Assembly (NCBI GenBank): GCA_024699395.1
Contig: JAILPU010000307.1
Span: 1-6,790 of the forward strand
Length of the DNA: 6,790 nt
DNA from: Lachnospiraceae bacterium
Lineage (GTDB): Bacteria > Bacillota > Clostridia > Lachnospirales > Lachnospiraceae
Direction: 5' to 3'
Shown: one piece after another, positions 1 to 6,643 of the stretch
Position numbering within the stretch: position 1 is the stretch's first letter
Layout: each line of letters opens with the position of its first letter
Program-made: the position numbers and the translations under genes
The notes under the pieces: model-generated
Databases searched by the model: none
What the model was told of the DNA's origin: nothing
Seen by the model: the letters and a program-made list of their open reading frames with translations, nothing else

Positions 1-794
1 GATGTATAAACACCGGTAACCTTTACATTCTGGGCAATGGTCACACAAAGAAAGTTTCCGGTAGCGCCCTTTGTAGCCTCTTCACTGCCAAAGATTAAGG
101 AAAAATCCTCTGAATTCAAACCTGAGGAAGTATTTATTAGCTTTTGACTTGTGTTTGTATTGGCTACATCCTCTAAAGACTCACCCTGATTAGGTTCTTC
201 GCCCTCTGCAACTACACCCTCTTCGGGGTTAGCTGCAACAACAAGGGTATGGCTTAAATCATTTTCCGTTAAGAGTCTGCCTTCGGAACCCTCTTCCGAT
301 CCCATAAGAGATTCATTCTTTGTTTTATCAACGATAACCTTAATATCAATAAGGTCTCCCGCTCTTACAGTACCTGCAACGCCCATACCTATCTTGGAAA
401 CGTCAATGGAAAGCTCAACCGGGTCCTCCACATCTCCGTATATATCCTGTTCCGTAATAGAATTTGGATTGATGATCTCGTTTGCAAGTATCTTTCTTGC
501 CGTAACCTTGCCGATCATAGCATATCCGTCTGTGTATGAACCTGAAGGAATGGTTGAAAGATCTCTCTTTTCAATCTTGAAATATGTTTCAATATTGGAT
601 TCATCAAGAACAAAACCCTGAGGTATGTCGATTGCGGCAACCACAACCTCTTTAACCTCTACATCCTTTACAAGCTTGTTCTGAATGGCACAAAGAAGAA
701 TAAATACAATAAGCGCTGCAACCAACGCAATACCACCTACAAGAATCTTGTTGTCCCCTCTGTCGGTAGCTTTCATCTTCTCCCCGAATTTCAT
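1..794 (-). CDS. cpaB: CpaB/RcpC-like SAF-domain pilus assembly protein (3' end missing)
   Basis: Partial: the ATG at 794-792 is present and the frame stays open to the left edge, giving 264 complete residues. An AGGAGGG ribosome site sits 9 bases upstream. Visible order: a short charged cytoplasmic start, one membrane segment at about residues 17-38, then a SAF-type domain at about 49-113 (VVVAAIDIPQG at 50-60). A CpaB/RcpC-like segment follows at about 126-156 (VRAGDLIDIKVIVD). Next is an acidic, low-complexity stretch at about 158-245, then the typical continuation AQNVKVTGVY at 254-263. CpaB/RcpC family proteins of Tad systems act outside the cytoplasmic membrane and, in diderms, work with the secretin; no secretin is visible here, so the role is inferred to be at the cell wall. 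The acidic insert between the two halves of the second domain looks longer than usual. It is the last visible gene of the cluster, after an 84-base gap. The family call is confident, the exact function less so. Confidence 0.85.
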   Translation of the reverse strand, partial: MKFGEKMKATDRGDNKILVGGIALVAALIVFILLCAIQNKLVKDVEVKEVVVAAIDIPQGFVLDESNIETYFKIEKRDLSTIPSGSYTDGYAMIGKVTARKILANEIINPNSITEQDIYGDVEDPVELSIDVSKIGMGVAGTVRAGDLIDIKVIVDKTKNESLMGSEEGSEGRLLTENDLSHTLVVAANPEEGVVAEGEEPNQGESLEDVANTNTSQKLINTSSGLNSEDFSLIFGSEEATKGATGNFLCVTIAQNVKVTGVYT

Positions 795-803
795 AATAAA
801 AAA

Positions 804-810
804 CCCTCCT
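804..810 (-). promoter_or_regulatory. Ribosome binding site of the cpaB-like gene
   Basis: AGGAGGG on the minus strand lies 9 bases before the ATG at 794. It is close to the consensus and fixes the start of the SAF-domain gene. Confidence 0.85.
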
Positions 811-821
811 GAATAAAAATG

Positions 822-849
822 TTTATATATTTATATGTAAATATGAAAA
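822..849 (-). promoter_or_regulatory. Possible weak internal promoter upstream of cpaB-like gene
   Basis: On the minus strand, TTTTCA (844-849, 4 of 6 to the -35 consensus) and TATAAA (822-827, 5 of 6 to the -10 consensus) are 16 bases apart. They lie in the longest intergenic gap of the cluster (795-878) and end about 12 bases before the ribosome site. The gap is so AT-rich that such matches arise easily by chance, so this is a tentative call. No terminator-like GC-rich hairpin is present in the gap, so read-through from the upstream gene is also expected. Confidence 0.25.
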
Positions 850-878
850 TATTATTTTCTTATTTTCGCATTTGATTG

Positions 879-1676
879 TCATAAATCAGTAATATCTACC
901 ACTCTCGAATATTCCACAGTTTTTCCGGTATCCGAGTCATTCAATGTGGTATTAATAATCTCAGAAGTTTCGGAAATAACCATATCAAACCGTAACTTAC
1001 AAGCTATGGAAGTTTCATTCAGTTTTATATTGGCTTTATCCTTTGTTGAATAATAGGATGGGTACGAGTCAACCGGAAAAGGAGAAACCTCCCAGTTAGA
1101 CGTGCCACGCTTTGTATATCTAACAAACCTGAAATGTGTTCTGTTGCCCAAAGCGTCCAAGTCGTAGTATTTATTGAAAACCACAAACTCATCTATATCC
1201 ACTTTTCCTCTGATACCGCTTATCGTTGAATCCATAAGCCCTGACAGCATAAGATTCTTTTTTAAGTTAGACTCAAACTGGTTATAAGCATTTTTTAAAT
1301 ACTCATCACCATTAACATCCAAAATCTCTGCCGAATCGGTAAGGGTCGAAGAGGCATCCACGGGTACTGAAAAACCCAACAGATCGTCAACCACAGAATC
1401 AAATCTTGTTTCAGATACTTTTCTGAATATCACCGATGATGTAGATCTTTGGTATTCTGCCGAGTTGTACGTAGCAGCTGAAACCAAAGCTTCCGTAACC
1501 GAATCATCAACGGCATCTGCCGTTACCTCTATCCTCTTGGAGTCATACATAAACCTGAAAACAAGTAAGATTATCATAATAAAGAAGATAACGACCAGAT
1601 ACATGTGAACACCGCCGTCCACTTTCTTATCTATAAGCCTTTTAATAAAGAGCCGTTCCTGTTTTTTCATAGTCAA
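879..1676 (-). CDS. TadE/TadG-like single-span pseudopilin (265 aa)
   Basis: The protein has a basic N-terminus, the peptide DKKVDG at residues 16-21, one membrane segment at about 25-42, and then a roughly 220-residue extracytoplasmic region. Just after the membrane segment, residues 49-70 (IEVTADAVDDSVTEALVSAA at 49-68) resemble the helical start of TadE/TadG-like pseudopilins. The rest has no motif I recognise. It contains one cysteine (C226), so no intramolecular disulfide is expected. The gene overlaps the upstream pseudopilin gene by 35 bases, which suggests translational coupling. The start is uncertain: a TTG at 1676 is 11 bases from a GAGGA site (1688-1692), while the ATG at 1670 is 17 bases from it; the difference is only two residues. 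The likely role is a minor or tip subunit of the Tad pilus, inferred from architecture and from position between the pilin genes and cpaB. Confidence 0.72.
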   Translation of the reverse strand: MTMKKQERLFIKRLIDKKVDGGVHMYLVVIFFIMIILLVFRFMYDSKRIEVTADAVDDSVTEALVSAATYNSAEYQRSTSSVIFRKVSETRFDSVVDDLLGFSVPVDASSTLTDSAEILDVNGDEYLKNAYNQFESNLKKNLMLSGLMDSTISGIRGKVDIDEFVVFNKYYDLDALGNRTHFRFVRYTKRGTSNWEVSPFPVDSYPSYYSTKDKANIKLNETSIACKLRFDMVISETSEIINTTLNDSDTGKTVEYSRVVDITDL

Positions 1677-2064
1677 CTAAAATTGAATCCTCATGTTTTA
1701 CAAATCTACCATTTCTAAACCAGATACGTTCAAGCTTTAACGTGCCGTTAATATGCAAAGTAACGGTATTTCCGTATCCTACCGGAGCCAAGCTTGTCCC
1801 CGAAATATTAACGCCATACAGATCTGCATCCCTCAAATCATTCATAAGGCTTGATTTGTCAGATGATGTAAGGCAGCCGTTAACTTCCATCTTAAGGAGA
1901 TATTGGCGTGCTATCCTCTCTATCTTGTTCTGCTTCATGATCCATCCGTAGGATATAAGGATAGAAGCAAATACCACCAACAGAATCACAAGCCCGATAA
2001 GCGTAGCTATATACGCACTGCTTCCTTTTACTTTTTTATTCTTTAATATTAAAGTCAAATACAT
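1642..2064 (-). CDS. DUF4320/TadE-like minor pseudopilin (140 aa)
   Basis: A small protein with one N-terminal membrane segment (about residues 19-40) preceded by a short basic leader ending NKKVKG (9-14), then SSAYIA. After the membrane segment comes an amphipathic helix and a pattern seen in clostridial DUF4320 proteins: an 'NGCLT' turn at 62-66, a helix, then 'YGNTVTLHINGTL' at 97-109, which looks like beta strands. DUF4320 and TadE-like proteins accompany Flp1-like pilins and are thought to be minor pilus subunits. The ATG at 2064 has GGGAGA (2074-2079) 9 bases upstream. The gene lies 29 bases after the pilin gene, and its 3' end overlaps the start of the next pseudopilin gene. The family assignment is by eye from pattern; a general TadE-like call is the safe fallback. 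Confidence 0.75.
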   Translation of the reverse strand: MYLTLILKNKKVKGSSAYIATLIGLVILLVVFASILISYGWIMKQNKIERIARQYLLKMEVNGCLTSSDKSSLMNDLRDADLYGVNISGTSLAPVGYGNTVTLHINGTLKLERIWFRNGRFVKHEDSILVDYEKTGTALY

Positions 2065-2093
2065 ACGCCAATATCTCCCGGAAGTATTACTGA

Positions 2094-2300
2094 TTAAAAC
2101 ATGCCCGAAATCTTAGTCTTAACAGTACTGATAAGTGATGTAACAAGAGTAGAAATCTGATCCTTGAAGATAAGACCCACAACAACGGCTACAACGATAA
2201 GCACAAGTGCAACCACCAATCCGTCAACACCGGCTACCTTCTTGTTAAGAAAATTCCTTACCTTTGTTACTGCAACACTGTTTGAAAGCATTTTGATCAT
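2094..2300 (-). CDS. flp: Flp1-like type IVb pilin (68 aa)
   Basis: A 68-residue protein with a 24-residue leader ending in NKKVAG (19-24), a strongly hydrophobic stretch at about 28-45 rich in valine and leucine, and a short amphipathic tail starting FKDQIS (45-50). Size and layout fit the Flp1-like pilins of Gram-positive Tad loci. If a prepilin peptidase cuts after G24, the mature subunit would be 44 residues. The usual glutamate at position +5 of mature Flp pilins is absent: the residues after the glycine are V-D-G-L-V. It sits directly after the TadC gene and before two TadE-like genes, the expected place for the major subunit. Its ribosome site is the best in the window, fitting high expression. 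The ATG at 2300 is preferred over the ATG at 2291 because of the spacing to that site. Confidence 0.85.
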   Translation of the reverse strand: MIKMLSNSVAVTKVRNFLNKKVAGVDGLVVALVLIVVAVVVGLIFKDQISTLVTSLISTVKTKISGMF

Positions 2301-2308
2301 TTTAAATA

Positions 2309-2317
2309 CTCCTCCTT
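2309..2317 (-). promoter_or_regulatory. Strong ribosome binding site of the pilin gene
   Basis: AAGGAGGAG on the minus strand ends 8 bases before the pilin ATG. It is the closest match to the anti-Shine-Dalgarno consensus in the window. It fits a subunit needed in more copies than the assembly machinery encoded just upstream. Confidence 0.85.
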
Positions 2318-2362
2318 AAAAAATTAATTAACATTGTATCTAAACCCCTATAAGGATTTATT

Positions 2363-3223
2363 CTAATTAAAGATCTTTCCAACACCTGAACTCATGGTCG
2401 CAAAAGTTATGTAAAGAACAAAAACTATGATCCCTAAAAACATCAGGGTTTCAAATAAAGAACCTATATTTTCAACCCGCTGTTGTTCCTTTATAGCTAT
2501 TGCACTGTTGATACTTGAGATGGATTTATTAAGCGAATCAAAAAACTGTGCTTCCTGGCCTACCTTTTCAAGCTGTTCTATGCATTTAGCAAACATATTT
2601 ATATGCTGGTTATCAAATTTGCACCTGAAATTGTCTATAGCTGAAAACGGGTTTGAGTTTTCAAGCTCTATGGATAATTCCAGTAAAGCCTTTTTAAGCC
2701 TTTCGTTCTTCGCTATACGGAAACATTCATAAATGATGTCCGTTATGAACACACCGTTTTTAATCTGAAGGGCAAGGATTGAATTGATAGCACCTATGTC
2801 TTCAAGCATGTCATCGTTATCCGCCTTGTTTTCCCTTGAAAAGTTCAAAGGTACGGCCAGATACATGATAAACGCAAATAAAACTGCGATAAGCGGGCTT
2901 ATCAACAACCCGACAAAGGCTGCCAAAAAACAAAGCGCTATTCGAAACATCGCATACGCAAAAGGGGTAAACTCGTACTTTTCAGTACTCATTCTGTAGG
3001 TAATACCCGTTTTTTTCATGTTTTCTTTCATCTGAAGGTACGCATAGTTTTTGTTCTGGTCTCTCTTAACCCTTTTTAAGTAGCTGCTTTCCGCTTTCTG
3101 GTACTGTTTTAGAAGTATTGCCCTAAAATCCGCACTTAAGAACTTAAAAGCCAGATAGCCGATTGCAAGGGATATAAGAATCGCAAATGCGTAAACGGCA
3201 TATTTAAACAGTTGTAAACTCAT
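2363..3223 (-). CDS. tadC: TadC-like inner-membrane platform protein (T2SSF fold)
   Basis: 286 residues with predicted membrane segments at about 8-28, 90-108, 111-127 and 257-275, and a soluble helical region at about 130-250. This is the arrangement of Tad platform proteins of the GspF/T2SSF family, in which the cytoplasmic helices contact the CpaF ATPase. The helical domain includes ENSNPFSAIDNF (188-199) and a C-terminal helix leading into the last membrane segment. Its start is clear: the ATG at 3223 overlaps the TGA of the preceding tadB gene as ATGA, and GGAGG (3230-3234) is 6 bases upstream. The overlap implies coupled translation, fitting a TadB-TadC hetero-complex. It is named TadC rather than TadB only because it is the second of the pair after cpaF. 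Confidence 0.85.
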   Translation of the reverse strand: MSLQLFKYAVYAFAILISLAIGYLAFKFLSADFRAILLKQYQKAESSYLKRVKRDQNKNYAYLQMKENMKKTGITYRMSTEKYEFTPFAYAMFRIALCFLAAFVGLLISPLIAVLFAFIMYLAVPLNFSRENKADNDDMLEDIGAINSILALQIKNGVFITDIIYECFRIAKNERLKKALLELSIELENSNPFSAIDNFRCKFDNQHINMFAKCIEQLEKVGQEAQFFDSLNKSISSINSAIAIKEQQRVENIGSLFETLMFLGIIVFVLYITFATMSSGVGKIFN

Positions 3224-4215
3224 TTCAAACCTCCAACAAGCAGATAGATCGCATTGGAACCAAATACAAGAAGCTCAATAAACAAAACTATGATCCCGGC
3301 TGTCGAGTGTGCCATCATACCAAGTACTTCCCTAAAAGGCATTCCGGTCATTGATACGGAAAAATACATTGCCGCCATACCAACACATAACATAATGAGG
3401 ATCTCTGTCTTAGCCTTTTGCCTTATGGCCCTTTGAACGATAAGAGCATCAAGCTTCTGGTCCAGCTGTTCAGAGTAATCATCGGAAATCTTTTTATAAT
3501 TTGCGTCTGTCTTGCTACAGATCTCAATATTCCTTATAAACTGCACAAACAAAGGGTGTTCTATTTCCCTTGTAAGTCTCCAGAAGTATGCACCCGGGTC
3601 ACCGGATATCCTTGTGGTATTTACCGCTCTTAATATTGCATCCCTTATGGGGTTTTGTACCTGCGGAGCACATAATTCCAAAACGGTACAAAGGTCTGTT
3701 GATAAAACAGCATTACTGGATACCAGATTCACAAAGAACTTTATCTGGTTCTCCGTTGCCCGGTAATTCTTGGCTGCCTTAACCGACATTACAAGGAATG
3801 GGATAAAGACAAAAGTAACGCCTATAAAAAAACCAAGTAAGAAGGAATCCAGTATAAACAGCCCGAATGCAAGACAAATGAGGAATAAAAGGATGTTTCC
3901 TATAATGTAGTTACTGGCATTTATCCTGTCGTTATGTACGGATGTTTCCGAATAGACAAGTACGTTATCCACCTTTTCAAATATCCTGGAAGAAAGCTTT
4001 TTCTTTCCTCCACCGCTCGTTGAACCGTACTTTTTTCTTAATGCCTCAATGTCCTTTATCTTAACGTCGTTACGCCACCTAATATCCGACATGATCTTTT
4101 GAAGGTTTTCTCTTGCCTTCTCCATTAAGACTACAGATCTCATGAGCTCATATACACCTATGAACAAAAGGATAAATACCAAGATTAACAGAATGTAGAA
4201 ATAAACATGATTCAA
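3220..4215 (-). CDS. tadB: TadB-like inner-membrane platform protein (T2SSF fold)
   Basis: 331 residues with membrane segments at about 5-22, 105-121, 124-142, 270-289 and 304-326, and a cytoplasmic helical T2SSF region at about 155-268. TadB and TadC together form the membrane base through which the CpaF ATPase drives pilin extrusion. The first cytoplasmic stretch (25-100) is basic, with a GGGKKK turn at 68-73. The start is a TTG at 4215, chosen because GAGAGGTG (4223-4230) sits 7 bases upstream and no suitable ATG lies nearby; the next in-frame ATG (residue 25) would remove the first membrane segment. The gene begins 17 bases after the cpaF stop and ends in an ATGA overlap with tadC. Confidence 0.87.
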   Translation of the reverse strand: MNHVYFYILLILVFILLFIGVYELMRSVVLMEKARENLQKIMSDIRWRNDVKIKDIEALRKKYGSTSGGGKKKLSSRIFEKVDNVLVYSETSVHNDRINASNYIIGNILLFLICLAFGLFILDSFLLGFFIGVTFVFIPFLVMSVKAAKNYRATENQIKFFVNLVSSNAVLSTDLCTVLELCAPQVQNPIRDAILRAVNTTRISGDPGAYFWRLTREIEHPLFVQFIRNIEICSKTDANYKKISDDYSEQLDQKLDALIVQRAIRQKAKTEILIMLCVGMAAMYFSVSMTGMPFREVLGMMAHSTAGIIVLFIELLVFGSNAIYLLVGGLK

Positions 4216-4222
4216 AGACTTA

Positions 4223-4230
4223 CACCTCTC
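4223..4230 (-). promoter_or_regulatory. Ribosome binding site that decides the TTG start of tadB
   Basis: GAGAGGTG on the minus strand lies within the 17-base gap between cpaF and tadB, 7 bases before a TTG. Together with the lack of any nearby ATG, it supports the non-ATG start. Confidence 0.7.
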
Positions 4231-4232
4231 AC

Positions 4233-6077
4233 TTAAAATTCATACAGATCATAGATCACGTCTTTTTTGTCCCCGTCGTAACCTATAATCTTGGCTATCT
4301 GCCTTACTCCATAATCCTTAAGAAATACAACATAATTTATATGCTGTGCTATCATCTTAAGTAACTCCTCGTACGAGTAATCTCCCGCTATCTTACTCAG
4401 ATCCGCGATGCGCCCCACCGCATCGAATACTGAATCCGCATGTGTTGTGGTAAATACCTGTGCCCCTTCATTGGCAGCCGATACAAACTGTCTGGCTTCC
4501 GCACCCTTTATTTCACCGATTACAAATAATTCTGCGTTTTTAACAAGACCGCTCCTTGATATTGACTCAAGGTCATACTCGATTGCCGAATCAGAATTGG
4601 CTATCTGCTTTGAGTGGTTAAACTCAATGTTTTTAAGCTTTTCAGAAAACAACTCATCCGATTCCTGAATGACCTCACCACAGATTCCTTCGGGAAGCCA
4701 TTCAAGGATCCTGTTTAACAGAATGGTCTTACCTGATCCTGACGGGCCGCAGATAATGATGGATTTTTGCTTGTTAACTACCGCCCGTAAAAACTTAAGC
4801 TGTACATCCGTTATATAGCCCTCGGATATAAGAGATTCTTCACTCTTTTTGGTCTTATCAACCTTTCTGATATGCGCCGTGGCATTTGAATAAGCATTTA
4901 GCATTCCGTGGGTTATCATGAACCTTAAGATAGCCTTCTTACATGTAAACCTGTCCGTAAAATAAGACATTGCATTTGATACATGTACCGATTGCTTGTT
5001 CCTCATGCAGGCATTCTTTATAAAGTCCTCATACTCGCTTTCGGCATTGAATGATATATTTGTCCTGTACCAGTGACCCTTATACTGGACATTCACGGTG
5101 TCTTTGTTTAAAAGCCGTATATCACTGACTCCATCCGTATTTATTACCCTGTCAAGGACCGAGTAGCTTACAATAGATTTAATAAAGATATCCGTTACGG
5201 TCTTAACAGCCTCAATCTCCGTAAGGCCATACCTCTTTAAACGGCTTTCTATCCTCTCCCTGAAATCAGATTCGGATATCTCCATCATTCTGAATTCCTG
5301 TAAAAGCTTTATTCCCGGAGCGGTTCTGAAAAAGGATTTTAAGTTTTCGAGATATTCCTTTGTCCATTCGGGATCCAGCTTAAATGTCATAACAGGCATC
5401 CGCCCCGACTCTTCATCGATTGCTTCATCCTCCGATGACTGATTCTTACTTACCATAAATGACTGAAGGACCTCATCATCCTCATCGTCCATACCCGAAA
5501 GATGCTTTTTTACATCACAGCCGCAGATCCTTGTTATCTTTATGCCGTTATAATCCCTTGTTTTTGGCTTTGTTTCCTTTACTTGTGTCTTTTCTTCCTC
5601 AGACTTTATAATCTCAGTTCTGGTATTGGTATTAAGACCGTAATATAGTTTTGCTTTCGAATATGTCCTTGGATTGTTAACAAGTTTTCTAACAAAAGGT
5701 GGATTAAAATCCTTTAAAAAAACCACATTGAAAATGCCACTGGATAGAAGTGCTTCCATCTCAACACTTGCATAAAACTCTTCAGGAACAACCACAATCC
5801 ATGTGGCCTCATTTTCTTTGTACAGCTTGGAATACTCTGTACTCAGTCCAAGGGTTTCTATAGAAACAACAAGCTCTGTATTCCTTTTACCCTTTAGTTT
5901 TTCAAACTCCTCTAAGGAGTTTGCCACGCTTATATTCACAACCCTGTTTACAAGCGCGTTCTTAATCACGTTTTTAATAAGTTCTATGGTTTTTTCATTT
6001 GTGTTTGTTGCCAAACCTAAAAGAACATTCAATTTAATATCCCTTCTTCCTACAACAAAGTCTGAATTACCGTACAT
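4233..6077 (-). CDS. cpaF: CpaF/TadA secretion ATPase with N-terminal receiver-like extension (614 aa)
   Basis: Hexameric cytoplasmic ATPase that powers Tad pilus assembly. The C-terminal catalytic half has a Walker A GPSGSGKT (444-451), a Walker B-type strand followed by GEIKGAEA (521-528, catalytic Glu 522) and a His box TTTHADS (543-549). An upstream IRKV (403-406) corresponds to the IRKF strand of CpaF proteins. The N-terminal subdomain of the ATPase starts near 240, with GVSDIRLLN at 316-324. Residues 16-135 are an extra domain with alternating strands and helices resembling a CheY-like fold, followed by a charged linker at 150-235. Start: the ATG at 6077 lies 28 bases inside the upstream gene and has no clear ribosome site. 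A TTG at 6032 (residue 16, product 599 aa) has AGAAGGG 8 bases upstream, sits 17 bases after the upstream stop, and begins exactly at the first strand of the extra domain. I consider the TTG at least as likely. Confidence 0.92.
   Translation of the reverse strand: MYGNSDFVVGRRDIKLNVLLGLATNTNEKTIELIKNVIKNALVNRVVNISVANSLEEFEKLKGKRNTELVVSIETLGLSTEYSKLYKENEATWIVVVPEEFYASVEMEALLSSGIFNVVFLKDFNPPFVRKLVNNPRTYSKAKLYYGLNTNTRTEIIKSEEEKTQVKETKPKTRDYNGIKITRICGCDVKKHLSGMDDEDDEVLQSFMVSKNQSSEDEAIDEESGRMPVMTFKLDPEWTKEYLENLKSFFRTAPGIKLLQEFRMMEISESDFRERIESRLKRYGLTEIEAVKTVTDIFIKSIVSYSVLDRVINTDGVSDIRLLNKDTVNVQYKGHWYRTNISFNAESEYEDFIKNACMRNKQSVHVSNAMSYFTDRFTCKKAILRFMITHGMLNAYSNATAHIRKVDKTKKSEESLISEGYITDVQLKFLRAVVNKQKSIIICGPSGSGKTILLNRILEWLPEGICGEVIQESDELFSEKLKNIEFNHSKQIANSDSAIEYDLESISRSGLVKNAELFVIGEIKGAEARQFVSAANEGAQVFTTTHADSVFDAVGRIADLSKIAGDYSYEELLKMIAQHINYVVFLKDYGVRQIAKIIGYDGDKKDVIYDLYEF
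6041..6047 (-). promoter_or_regulatory. Ribosome binding site supporting an alternative TTG start of cpaF
   Basis: AGAAGGG on the minus strand is 8 bases before an in-frame TTG at 6032-6030, just after the TAG of the upstream gene (6052-6050). The arrangement mirrors the tadB start (17-base gap, TTG). The ATG at 6077 has only GCGGT-like bases before it. Confidence 0.5.
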
Positions 6078-6643
6078 GATTTACCGCTTATTTCATCGGT
6101 TATCTCCATGTCCGGCGTTTCCATGAGATATCCCACGTTATCTAACTTCCCGGTAATGTATCCCTTTATACATTTGGTGGCAGCTTTGTACCTTCCGTTC
6201 TCTACTCTTCCCTTGGATGCCGTGTTTACAAGAAGCGTATAAAGATGTCTGTCCAGGTCATCCTCAGAAACATCAGAGTCAGCATAAAGGATCAGCATGT
6301 TTTCGTTTATGGTTCCCTTCACAATTCCTCTAAAAGTATCAAGGGTGCTAATCCCTGTTGAAACCAACTCCCCACCTATTTCGTTTTTTGTAATATTAGA
6401 TGCCCCGGTATCAGGTTCGGACTTAAGGACTTTACTCTCTTCTTTTTCAGGTTCTTCGTTTTTTTCTTCACTCTTTGTAAAAGACCTTCCAAAGATATCA
6501 AAGCTTAAAGAAAAATCCTGTTTCTTTTCAGGTTCTTTTTCAGCTTCCTCCTCAGATTTTTCTTCTAAATCCCTGAAAATCTCTTCATCAAATATTTCTT
6601 CAAGGCTTTCTGTCTTTTCTGTAACAGCTTTGTCTTCATTCAT
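6050..6643 (-). CDS. Acidic protein of unknown function upstream of cpaF (5' end uncertain)
   Basis: I do not recognise this protein. From the ATG at 6643 it has 197 residues. Residues 1-80 are very rich in glutamate, lysine and serine, and probably disordered or coiled. Residues 88-197 look like a folded domain: ELVSTGISTLDTFRGIVKG (92-110), a hydrophobic strand MLILYADSD (116-124), a helix, then a basic patch at 144-165. There is no P-loop, so it is not an ordinary CpaE/TadZ ATPase, although it occupies the position such genes often take. There is no signal peptide or membrane segment, so it is probably cytoplasmic and may interact with the ATPase encoded next. The start is doubtful: only AGAGAG at 4 bases precedes the ATG. 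The frame stays open upstream as NPKTNKEVDLESF, which looks like coding sequence, so the true start may lie beyond the reliable DNA. The gene ends in TAG at 6050, overlapping the annotated ATG of cpaF. Confidence 0.6.
   Translation of the reverse strand: MNEDKAVTEKTESLEEIFDEEIFRDLEEKSEEEAEKEPEKKQDFSLSFDIFGRSFTKSEEKNEEPEKEESKVLKSEPDTGASNITKNEIGGELVSTGISTLDTFRGIVKGTINENMLILYADSDVSEDDLDRHLYTLLVNTASKGRVENGRYKAATKCIKGYITGKLDNVGYLMETPDMEITDEISGKSCTVIQTLL

Noticed and set aside
845..859. Small AT-only hairpin after the 879-1676 gene, considered as terminator
   Set aside because: The stem is six A/T-rich pairs with a 3-base loop and no following U-run in the right position; too weak to call a terminator.
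2301..2362. Promoter or attenuator upstream of the pilin gene
   Set aside because: A TACAAT sequence exists but its partner at 17 bases (ATAAAT) does not resemble a -35 box, and no GC-rich hairpin is present. Only the ribosome site is supported.
2427..3766. Several plus-strand open frames opposite tadB and tadC
   Set aside because: All lie antisense to well-supported platform-protein genes and show no recognisable family pattern.
5803..6126. Plus-strand open frame of 107 codons
   Set aside because: Antisense to the 5' part of cpaF, with serine/phenylalanine-rich shadow composition and no ribosome site considered convincing.
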